A stretch of DNA of 5,070 bases, from NCBI GenBank assembly GCA_025455635.1, contig JALOMF010000344.1:1-5070 (forward strand). Reading direction: 5' to 3'. The position numbers and the translations under genes were made by a program. This DNA is from Saprospiraceae bacterium. Its GTDB lineage: Bacteria; Bacteroidota; Bacteroidia; Chitinophagales; Saprospiraceae. Positions 1 through 5,070 of the stretch are shown piece after piece (the stretch's first letter is position 1; every line of letters begins with the position of its first letter). The notes under the pieces were generated by a model. The model had not been told where the DNA came from, did no database searches, and saw nothing but the letters and a program-made list of their open reading frames with translations.

Positions 1-31
1 TCCAAAATAGGCTGTTCGCTCAGCCAACCCG

Positions 32-65
32 ACGGCGCTTCCAATGTGAGGTGCCGTTTTTTTTT
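32..65 (+). terminator. Rho-independent terminator of an upstream plus-strand gene
   Basis: A 10-bp stem (32-41 pairing with 48-57, including two G-T wobbles) encloses a 6-base loop at 42-47. It runs directly into nine T residues (57-65). This is the classic intrinsic terminator layout for plus-strand transcription. The gene it serves would end in or before bases 1-31, which are too short to identify. The terminator also insulates yebC from read-through, so yebC should need its own promoter. Confidence 0.75.
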
Positions 66-142
66 ACCCAAAATAGTGGAGGCGGCACACCCCAAAAAAG
101 CAGCAAGGTGGCCATCTTGATTAATTTTTATTGGAAAATACA

Positions 143-174
143 TTTAGAAATTTTGCCGACACTGCCTACCTTTG
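143..174 (+). promoter_or_regulatory. Candidate Bacteroidota-type promoter for yebC
   Basis: TACCTTTG at 167-174 matches the Bacteroidota -7 consensus TAnnTTTG exactly. The -33 element is weak: the best match at usual spacing is TTTA at 143-146, 20 bases upstream of the -7 box, against a consensus of TTTG. Transcription would start near 180, giving a leader of about 90 bases. The leader contains a small inverted repeat (GGGAGT 196-201, ACTCCC 212-217) and a run of eight C residues (215-222). The -7 match is direct; the assignment to yebC follows from position. Confidence 0.55.
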
Positions 175-230
175 CACCCGTTTTTGAGCATTTACGGGAG
201 TGCCAATCAGTACTCCCCCCCCGAACACCA

Positions 231-262
231 TCAATCCTAAAGTCTTTCAATCCTTCAATCCT
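231..262 (+). repeat. Three copies of the octamer TCAATCCT just before yebC
   Basis: TCAATCCT occurs at 231-238, 247-254 and 255-262. The last two copies are directly adjacent and end 7 bases before the yebC ATG. Starts are spaced 16 and 8 bases apart, so the copies are in 8-base register. No function is evident. It could be a protein or RNA binding site in the leader, or slippage-born low-complexity sequence. Confidence 0.6.
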
Positions 263-269
263 TTATACA

Positions 270-989
270 ATGGGAAGAGCATTTGAATACCGTAAAGCCA
301 CTAAAATGAAGCGTTGGGCAGGCATGGCCAAAGCGTTCACACGGGTGGGCAGGCAGATAGCCCTGGCCGTAAAATCGGGCGGCGGCGACCCCAACTACAA
401 CCCACGCCTGCGCATGGCCATCCAGAACGCCAAGGCTGCCAACATGCCAAAGGCCAACGTGGACAATGCCATCAAAAAAGCAACCTCCAAGGATTCTGAG
501 AACTACGAAGAAGTCGTGTACGAAGGCTACGCCCCGCACGGCATAGCCATTTTGGTGGAAACCGCTACCGACAACACTACCCGCACCGTGGCCAACGTCC
601 GCCACGTGTTCTCCAAGTACGGCGGCTCCCTGGGCACTTCTGGCTCCGTTGATTATATGTTTTCCCGCAAGGCCATTTTTGCTGTCGCAAAAACCGCCAT
701 CGCCGACCGTGACGAATTTGAGCTGGAAATGATTGATGCTGGCTTGGAAGAAATCAGGGAAGAAGACGACCAATTGCTCCTGATTGCTGGCTTCACCGAT
801 TTCGGAACCTTCACAAAAGCACTGGAGGACAAGGGAATCGAAATCCAGGAATCAAGGTTCGACAGGATTCCGGCCATGCTCAAGAAGCTCACCGACGATG
901 AGGTGGAGGAAGTCATCAAATTGATAGAAAAAATGGAAGAAGACGACGACGTGCAGAACGTTTTCCACACCATGGACATGTCTGAGTAG
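270..989 (+). CDS. yebC: YebC/TACO1-family regulator (PmpR-like)
   Basis: This encodes a 239-residue protein of the YebC/PmpR/TACO1 family, close to the usual family length of about 240. Family members have been described as DNA-binding transcriptional regulators and, for mitochondrial TACO1 and some bacterial members, as translation factors acting on the ribosome. Which role applies here cannot be read from the sequence. The N-terminal helical domain (about 1-75) includes MGRAFEYRKATKMKRW and the family block NPRLRMAIQNAKAANMPKANV (44-64). The next block, YEGYAPHGIAILVETATDN (84-102), leads into RTVANVRHVFSKYGGSLGTSGSV (105-127). The C-terminus is rich in Asp and Glu. The frame is open upstream to base 51 and beyond, but homology begins at the ATG at 270. 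The upstream residues are low in complexity and overlap the terminator and promoter signals. No Shine-Dalgarno sequence is seen; the start is preceded by TTTATACA. The gene appears monocistronic, with terminators on both sides. Confidence 0.96.
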   Translation: MGRAFEYRKATKMKRWAGMAKAFTRVGRQIALAVKSGGGDPNYNPRLRMAIQNAKAANMPKANVDNAIKKATSKDSENYEEVVYEGYAPHGIAILVETATDNTTRTVANVRHVFSKYGGSLGTSGSVDYMFSRKAIFAVAKTAIADRDEFELEMIDAGLEEIREEDDQLLLIAGFTDFGTFTKALEDKGIEIQESRFDRIPAMLKKLTDDEVEEVIKLIEKMEEDDDVQNVFHTMDMSE

Positions 990-1017
990 GCACCCAGGGC
1001 TTTTCCTACTCACACAC

Positions 1018-1063
1018 AAAAAAAGCTGTAACCAATTGTCATCCAATCGGTTACAGCTTTTTT
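1018..1063. terminator. Bidirectional terminator between convergent genes
   Basis: A 15-bp perfect stem (1019-1033 with 1049-1063) continues, after one mismatch, into four more pairs (1035-1038 with 1044-1047) around a 5-base loop (1039-1043). The stem is flanked by A7 (1018-1024) and T6 (1058-1063), so it reads as an intrinsic terminator on either strand. It lies between the yebC stop at 989 and the stop of the minus-strand PUR gene at 1084-1086, and probably ends both transcripts. Confidence 0.9.
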
Positions 1064-1083
1064 ATTTATCGAAAACCGAAATT

Positions 1084-1530
1084 TTACCAGCTCAGGTCAT
1101 CGTCGAAGCGGGGCATACTGCGAGGTGTATGCCTAAGCTGGCTGTTATCCTCTTCAATTTCTTCATCCGCCGCTTTGGCCTCCTGCCTGCGGTGACGTGG
1201 TGGCCTAGGCTCATTTAGCCCTTCTTCCTCACGGGCCTCCCATTCATCATGCCTACGGTCAAACTCTTCGTAGTCAAAATCAGGCATCAGCTCCGTTTTA
1301 ATATAAGAAACGACCTCTTCCAGGTTAGCCAAAAAGCGGTTGAAATCCTCTTTGTAGAGAAAAATCTTGTGCCTTTCGTAACCATCCCCGTCGAAGCGCT
1401 TGGTGCTTTCGGTGAGCGTCAGGAAAAAATCGTCGCCCTTGGTTTGGCGAACGTCGAAGAAATAGGTTCTCCGTTTACCAGCATTCATTTTTTTGGAGTA
1501 AACACTCTCAAATCTTCTGTCTCTGTCCAC
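1084..1530 (-). CDS. PUR-domain (DUF3276) nucleic-acid-binding protein
   Basis: The product is a 148-residue protein with one PUR-alpha-like repeat, as found in DUF3276 proteins of Bacteroidota and in the Borrelia protein BpuR. Family members bind single-stranded nucleic acid, usually as dimers; the target here is unknown. The PUR repeat spans about 8-92: ESVYSKKMNAGKRRTYFFDV, then FFLTLTES, then YERHKIFLYKEDFNRF, ending at IKTELMPDFDYEEFD. The tail (about 93-148) is strongly charged, Arg/Glu/Asp-rich and probably disordered, and ends DDLSW. The start is chosen as the GTG at 1530. The frame's first ATG (1626) lies inside the promoter and so should not be transcribed whole. The ATG at 1488 would cut off the conserved ESVYSKK strand. 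The gene converges on yebC and diverges from nqrA. Family assignment is firm; the start is an inference. Confidence 0.9.
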   Translation of the reverse strand: MDRDRRFESVYSKKMNAGKRRTYFFDVRQTKGDDFFLTLTESTKRFDGDGYERHKIFLYKEDFNRFLANLEEVVSYIKTELMPDFDYEEFDRRHDEWEAREEEGLNEPRPPRHRRQEAKAADEEIEEDNSQLRHTPRSMPRFDDDLSW

Positions 1531-1597
1531 TGGATGAAGGATTTTAGTGAAGTAAAAATGCCCGGTGCCGCAAAACTGTTTCAGGCAAAAGACCTGA

Positions 1598-1627
1598 CAA
1601 ATGTAGGGAATTGGTTGAGACTGCAAA
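1598..1627 (-). promoter_or_regulatory. Bacteroidota-type promoter of the PUR/DUF3276 gene
   Basis: Read on the minus strand, TTTG (1627-1624) is followed after 18 bases by TACATTTG (1605-1598). Both the TTTG -33 and TAnnTTTG -7 elements of Bacteroidota housekeeping promoters are matched exactly, at an accepted spacing. Transcription should start near 1592, giving a leader of about 60 bases before the GTG at 1530. This is the best-formed promoter in the window. Confidence 0.8.
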
Positions 1628-1747
1628 ATATCTTTGCGCCTTACGTGTTTTTTTGGCTAAAATCCTTGGCCAAACCCAGATTGCCCCGCAAGACTATTTC
1701 GACTTAATCTAAATAAGCCTTGGTTTGAACATAGATTTTTGCAGCTA

Positions 1748-1777
1748 TTTCCTAATTTCAAACCTTTTATAACTTTG
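1748..1777 (+). promoter_or_regulatory. Candidate promoter of the nqr operon
   Basis: TAACTTTG at 1770-1777 matches the TAnnTTTG -7 consensus. The -33 position carries only TTTC (1748-1751) with an 18-base spacer, so that element is imperfect. Transcription would begin near 1783, about 90 bases before the nqrA ATG. This excludes the TTG at 1739, which also opens the nqrA frame. A second exact -7 match, TATCTTTG at 1629-1636, lacks a good -33 and is a weaker alternative. Confidence 0.55.
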
Positions 1778-1800
1778 CCACACTTTGAAAGAAAGTTTGG
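1778..1800 (+). other. Hairpin at the predicted 5' end of the nqr transcript
   Basis: Bases 1778-1786 pair with 1792-1800 (eight pairs, one C-T mismatch) around a 5-base loop. The hairpin begins immediately after the -7 box, so it overlaps the expected start of transcription. It could be an RNA stem at the extreme 5' end of the message or a dyad-symmetric protein site on DNA. It has no T tract and is not a terminator. ACTTTG is also repeated directly at 1772-1777 and 1782-1787, one helical turn apart. Confidence 0.4.
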
Positions 1801-1873
1801 TGAATCCATACGACCCACCCTATTTTACTTTCAGCAAGCCGTACATCGGCATCAACGAAAACGATTGACTATA

Positions 1874-3520
1874 ATGCATCTAAGCATGAGAAAGGGTTTT
1901 AATAGGCTCCACTTGGTTTTTTCATTTTTGCTTTTCTTACAGCTGGCACAAGCACAATCCCAGACAGGCGGCGGCAATAGCAGCTTCACAACCCTGTTGC
2001 TCGGAATTGTCGTGCTCATTGCTTTTTTCATCATTTACCAAGTTTCTGACAACTTGGTCCGCATCGAAGCCAAAAAAAGCGGGCTTGACAGTGAAGATGA
2101 TGCACTGGCCATGATGCCCGGTAAAAACGGATTCTTTCAAAAGAAAAAACCTGCCTACGTCAAGGGACAGTACGTGGCACTCAAGCAGGGCCACAACATC
2201 CTGCTGGAAGGGGAAGCCAAAGGCCCCGTTCAAGCTGCCAATGTGAAGACTTTTGCGGTGCAGCCCCAAAACTTCAGGGGCATGTCGCCGATACCAAAGG
2301 TGGAGGTTGAGGTAGGCAATACCGTAAAAGCTGGCGACCACCTGTTTTTCGACAAGAAAAACCCTGATGTGAAATACGTTTCTCCCGTAAGCGGCGAAGT
2401 CATCGCTGTGAACCGGGGCGAGCGCCGCTCCATCGCCAGTATCGTGGTGCTGGCCGATAACCAGCAGCAGTACAGGTCGCTCAACGCACCGAACCTTGAC
2501 ACTTGCAGCCGGGAAGAACTCGTGAGCTTCCTGCTCGATGCAGGCGGTTGGGCACTGTTGCGCCAGCGCCCATTCGATGTGATTGCCAACCACCACGAAG
2601 TACCTGAGAACATCTTCGTCTCCACGTTCGATACTGCCCCATTGGCACCCAACCTCGACCTCGTCATGGAGGGCCGGGGCGCTGCCTTCCAGCGGGGCCT
2701 CGATGTGCTGGGCAAACTGACCAAAGGCCGTGTCTGGCTGGGCCTCAATGCTAATGGCGACGCTGCCCCTAGCCCGATTTTCACGGAAGCTGCAGGCGTG
2801 GGCAAATGCTGGTTCAGCGGCAAGCACCCCGCTGGCAATGTGGGCGTACAGATTCACCACATTGCTCCCATCACCACCAAGTCAACCGTTTGGACGGTGA
2901 ACGTGCAGGACGTGGCGACCATCGGTGCGCTGTTTACCGAAGGAAAGTACAATGCCGAAAAAGTAGTAGCGCTCACTGGCGCTGAACTGAAAGTGGCCAA
3001 GTACGTGCGCACCTTCACAGGCGCAAATATTGGTGAACTATTGGATGGGAACCTTGCCAGCGACAACGCCCGCATCATTTCGGGTGACGTACTGAGCGGC
3101 ATCAAGACCTCCACCGACAACTACCTCAATTTCTACGATGACCAAGTGACCGTCGTGGAGGAAGGCAATTTCCATGAAATGTTCGGGTGGCTGCTGCCAG
3201 ACTTGGCGACGCCAAGCGTGTCCAAGGCGCTTCCCGGCACCCGTTTCCCCGACACCGTTTTCAAAGCGAACACCAACATGCACGGCGAGCCTAGGGCTTT
3301 CGTCGTGACTGGCCAATACGAAGAAGTGCTGCCGATGGACATTTACCCTCAGCACTTGATGAAAGCGATTTTGACCAATGATTATGAAAAAATGGAGGGT
3401 CTTGGAATCTACGAGCTAATCGAGGAGGACGTAGCACTCTGCGAATTTGCATGCACGTCGAAGCAGCCCTTGCAGAAAATCCTGCGGGATGGCTTGGACA
3501 TGGTCAATGAATCGGCGTAG
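1874..3520 (+). CDS. nqrA: Na+-translocating NADH:quinone reductase subunit A with an N-terminal membrane anchor
   Basis: This is subunit A of the Na+-pumping NADH:quinone reductase, the cytoplasmic, peripheral subunit linked to quinone binding. The product is 548 residues, whereas family members are usually about 450. A complete NqrA occupies roughly 96-548. Its motifs include FFDKKNPDVKYVSPVSGEV near 158-176, GKHPAGNVG (316-324) with IHH (327-329), FKANTNMHGEP (463-473), MDIYPQHL near 488-495 and ALCEFACTSK (521-530). Residues 1-95 are extra. There is a basic start and a hydrophobic core ending in AQA (25-27), like a signal peptide. A second hydrophobic helix follows at about 38-58, then basic residues and a charged linker. 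Both cleaved and uncleaved models leave the NqrA domain in the cytoplasm. The ATG at 1874 is preferred over 1886 because it follows ACTATA, resembling the nqrB leader, with A at -3 and -6. Using 1886 would remove four residues only. First gene of nqrABC. Confidence 0.95.
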   Translation: MHLSMRKGFNRLHLVFSFLLFLQLAQAQSQTGGGNSSFTTLLLGIVVLIAFFIIYQVSDNLVRIEAKKSGLDSEDDALAMMPGKNGFFQKKKPAYVKGQYVALKQGHNILLEGEAKGPVQAANVKTFAVQPQNFRGMSPIPKVEVEVGNTVKAGDHLFFDKKNPDVKYVSPVSGEVIAVNRGERRSIASIVVLADNQQQYRSLNAPNLDTCSREELVSFLLDAGGWALLRQRPFDVIANHHEVPENIFVSTFDTAPLAPNLDLVMEGRGAAFQRGLDVLGKLTKGRVWLGLNANGDAAPSPIFTEAAGVGKCWFSGKHPAGNVGVQIHHIAPITTKSTVWTVNVQDVATIGALFTEGKYNAEKVVALTGAELKVAKYVRTFTGANIGELLDGNLASDNARIISGDVLSGIKTSTDNYLNFYDDQVTVVEEGNFHEMFGWLLPDLATPSVSKALPGTRFPDTVFKANTNMHGEPRAFVVTGQYEEVLPMDIYPQHLMKAILTNDYEKMEGLGIYELIEEDVALCEFACTSKQPLQKILRDGLDMVNESA

Positions 3521-3615
3521 GCAATTGTTACCACTGCTGCATTGTTTTAAATAAAGCCTGTTTGACAATCCAGCATTTCTGACAATTATTACAATCAAAA
3601 GCAATCCAACTATAA

Positions 3616-4878
3616 ATGAGCAGTTTACTCGAAAAAGTAAAAAAGTTTGAGCCGCCGAAGGAGAAGAAGTTCTTGCACACACTGTACGACGGCTTTTTCA
3701 CCTTCCTATTCACACCTGACCACACGACACACGGCGTGGGTGTACACATCCGTGACCGGATGGACCTCAAGCGCACGATGGTGATGGTGGTGCTGGCGCT
3801 CCAATTGTGCTATGTTTTTGGCACCTACAACATTGGCCACCAGCATTTTGTGGCCCTTGGTGAGCACACTTCGTTCACGTCTGCCATGCACTTGAAGCTG
3901 TTCCACGGCCTCATAAAAATGCTTCCGATTTTCATCGTCACGCACGTAGTGGGCCTCGGGATTGAGTTTTACTATGCCGCCCGCAAGGGGCATGCCATAG
4001 AGGAGGGCTTCTTGGTAACGGGAGCGCTGATTCCGCTCATCATGCCGCCCGATATTCCGCTTTGGATATTGAGCCTATCCGTTGCCTTCGCCGTTATTTT
4101 GGGCAAAGAAGCCTTCGGTGGCACGGGCATGAACGTGGTGAACATTGCACTGCTTGCACGGGCCTTCGTGTTCTTTGCTTATCCTGGTGAGATTTCCGGC
4201 GACCGCTGCTGGGTGTCCGGCCTTGAGTTCGATGGCGCAGTGGCCTCAGGTGAGGTTTACGGGTGGGCGCACCACCTGAGCGATGGTCTGTTCAAATGGC
4301 TCGGCGTGGCCACCTTCGGTGAAGGGGGCGGCGCCGTGGTGGACGGCTGGAGCGGTGCAACCCCGTTGGCGCTGGCCAAAACAGGGTGGGAAAGCGTGAC
4401 AGCACATTACTCCTCGCTCCAGATGCTTTGGGGCGGCATCCCCGGTTCGGTGGGCGAAACTTGCAAACCTGCCATCTTGGTCGGTGCATTGATACTTATT
4501 GCTACGGGCATCGCCAGTTGGCGCATCATGTTGTCCATGTTTTTGGGCGCAGCCTTCATGGGTATCGTGTTCAACTGGTGGGGCCACGATGTGCAAATGG
4601 ACATACCTTGGTACTTCCATTTTTACATGGGCAGCTTTTTCTTTGCAATGGCGTTCATGGCCACTGACCCCGTGACTGCGGCCAGCACCAATACGGGCAA
4701 ATGGATTTATGGCTTCGGCATCGGCATGTTGGGCATCATCATCCGAGTGATGAACGCCGCCTATCCCGAGGGCTGGATGCTCGCCATCCTGTTCATGAAC
4801 GTATGGGCACCGCTGATTGACCACTTTGTGGTGCAGTCAAACATGAAGCGCAGGGCAAAAAGGGCTGTTGCCGCTTAA
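3616..4878 (+). CDS. nqrB: Na+-translocating NADH:quinone reductase subunit B
   Basis: This is the integral-membrane subunit of the Na+-pumping NADH:quinone reductase, carrying covalent FMN and taking part in electron transfer and Na+ movement. At 420 residues it is close to the usual length. Conserved blocks include HIRDRMDLKRTM (44-55), GKEAFGGTGMN (163-173), AYPGEISGD (188-196), IPGSVGE (275-281), FMATDPVTAAST (347-358), TGKWIYG (360-366) and NAAYPEGWMLAILFMN (380-395). FMN should attach to Thr249 in DGWSGAT (243-249). About ten hydrophobic segments are visible, in line with the known fold, and the C-terminus is basic. The stretch between ISGD and the FMN site is longer, and the loop after the first helix shorter, than I recall for Vibrio cholerae NqrB. 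The ATG follows ACTATAA with no Shine-Dalgarno sequence. A 95-base gap separates it from nqrA and a 75-base gap from nqrC. Confidence 0.97.
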   Translation: MSSLLEKVKKFEPPKEKKFLHTLYDGFFTFLFTPDHTTHGVGVHIRDRMDLKRTMVMVVLALQLCYVFGTYNIGHQHFVALGEHTSFTSAMHLKLFHGLIKMLPIFIVTHVVGLGIEFYYAARKGHAIEEGFLVTGALIPLIMPPDIPLWILSLSVAFAVILGKEAFGGTGMNVVNIALLARAFVFFAYPGEISGDRCWVSGLEFDGAVASGEVYGWAHHLSDGLFKWLGVATFGEGGGAVVDGWSGATPLALAKTGWESVTAHYSSLQMLWGGIPGSVGETCKPAILVGALILIATGIASWRIMLSMFLGAAFMGIVFNWWGHDVQMDIPWYFHFYMGSFFFAMAFMATDPVTAASTNTGKWIYGFGIGMLGIIIRVMNAAYPEGWMLAILFMNVWAPLIDHFVVQSNMKRRAKRAVAA

Positions 4879-4953
4879 ATCCGTAAGATTCAGAGGCTTA
4901 GGCAGGAAGAAAACACTTGCCAATCCTTTTTTTAAACAAAAAAAATCACAGCC

Positions 4954-5070
4954 GTGAATAACAGATATGTCATCATATACACCCTCGTCATGACGCTTGT
5001 TGTGTCAGTGGTACTTGCTTTTGTGGTAAAAGGCTTGGAGCCAGCACACGTAGCCAACGAAGAGGTTTTC
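4954..5070 (+). CDS. nqrC: Na+-translocating NADH:quinone reductase subunit C, N-terminal fragment
   Basis: Only the first 39 codons are inside the window; the frame is still open at the last base. The translation is VNNRYVIIYTLVMTLVVSVV followed by LAFVVKGLEPAHVANEEVF. It has the NqrC N-terminal pattern: a short polar start (N-N-R-Y), one transmembrane helix at about 5-25, then a K-x-L-x-P segment entering the periplasmic domain. NqrC carries a second covalent FMN, but that site lies beyond the window. The GTG at 4954 is chosen because no ATG lies nearby upstream in frame, and the next ATG (codon 13) falls inside the helix. An A-rich leader precedes the start, as is common in Bacteroidota. 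Identity rests on position after nqrB plus this short N-terminus. Confidence 0.85.
   Translation, partial: MNNRYVIIYTLVMTLVVSVVLAFVVKGLEPAHVANEEVF

Larger units (their letters stand above)
1531..1873. other. Divergent intergenic region between the PUR gene and nqrA
   Basis: This 343-base region separates the divergent PUR and nqrA genes. It holds the PUR-gene promoter (1598-1627, minus), two plus-strand TAnnTTTG boxes (TATCTTTG at 1629-1636 and TAACTTTG at 1770-1777) and a hairpin at 1778-1800. Frames are open across parts of it, but nothing in the translations resembles a protein family. I see no RNA gene or riboswitch that I can name. Confidence 0.65.

Noticed and set aside
2..76. Nine-base direct repeat CCAAAATAG at 2-10 and 68-76
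   Set aside because: It is a single short A-rich repeat on either side of the terminator, with no sign of a mobile element or attachment site; chance is likely.
215..222. C8 tract as a phase-variation site
   Set aside because: It lies in the untranslated leader, at no critical promoter spacing, and only one sequence is available.
51..269. N-terminal extension of YebC by 73 residues from a GTG at 51
   Set aside because: The GTG lies within the upstream terminator stem and the frame crosses the TAnnTTTG box. The translation is unlike YebC, and homology begins exactly at the ATG at 270.
1249..1707. Plus-strand open frame of 152 codons
   Set aside because: It overlaps the PUR gene antisense and crosses that gene's promoter; the translation matches no family I recognise.
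1664..1727. CCTTGG repeat and a distant CAAACC/GGTTTG inverted repeat
   Set aside because: The six-base arms are separated by about 45 bases, too weak to support a structure or operator.
1937..2860. Minus-strand open frame of 307 codons opposite nqrA
   Set aside because: It is a shadow of a well-conserved gene. The His/Phe-rich translation reflects the complement of nqrA codons and shows no domain.
4246..4824. Minus-strand open frame of 192 codons opposite nqrB
   Set aside because: It is an antisense shadow of nqrB; the His-rich translation lacks recognisable motifs.
4901..4933. Possible terminator or attenuator between nqrB and nqrC
   Set aside because: The stem has only two runs of three pairs split by a 3-base bulge, and five bases separate it from the T7 run, so it is too weak to call.

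Overview
The window most likely comes from a Bacteroidota chromosome. Three things point there. The promoter-like boxes match the Bacteroidota -7 consensus TAnnTTTG. No convincing Shine-Dalgarno sequence precedes any start codon; A/T-rich leaders are found instead. The proteins are of Bacteroidota type: a YebC beginning MGRAFEYRKATKMKRW, a single-PUR-domain DUF3276 protein and an Nqr complex with Bacteroidota-like motifs. I cannot fix the family or genus from the sequence alone.

Layout. Bases 1-31 are too short to identify. A strong intrinsic terminator (32-65) probably ends an upstream plus-strand transcript. A 5' region with a TAnnTTTG box and a triplicated TCAATCCT octamer leads into yebC (270-989, +). 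A long, nearly perfect hairpin flanked by A and T runs (1018-1063) can terminate transcription in both directions, and it separates yebC from the convergent PUR/DUF3276 gene (1084-1530, -). That gene has a well-formed promoter at 1598-1627. The promoter overlaps the first possible ATG of its reading frame, so translation probably begins at an internal GTG. The divergent intergenic region (1531-1873) also carries the candidate promoter of the nqr operon.

From 1874 to the window end lies the start of an operon for the Na+-translocating NADH:quinone reductase: nqrA, nqrB and the first 39 codons of nqrC, which runs off the edge. This complex oxidises NADH, reduces quinone and exports Na+. NqrA is the cytoplasmic, peripheral subunit, NqrB is a polytopic membrane subunit with covalent FMN, and NqrC is a membrane-anchored subunit with a second covalent FMN.

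Most of the window is ordinary housekeeping sequence. The clear oddity is NqrA. Ahead of a complete, ordinary NqrA it carries about 95 extra residues: a signal-peptide-like segment, a second hydrophobic helix and a charged linker. This predicts an NqrA tethered to the membrane by its own N-terminus rather than held only by contact with the other subunits. A second point is the redistributed loop lengths in NqrB near the FMN attachment site. I found no defence system, mobile element, CRISPR array or RNA gene.
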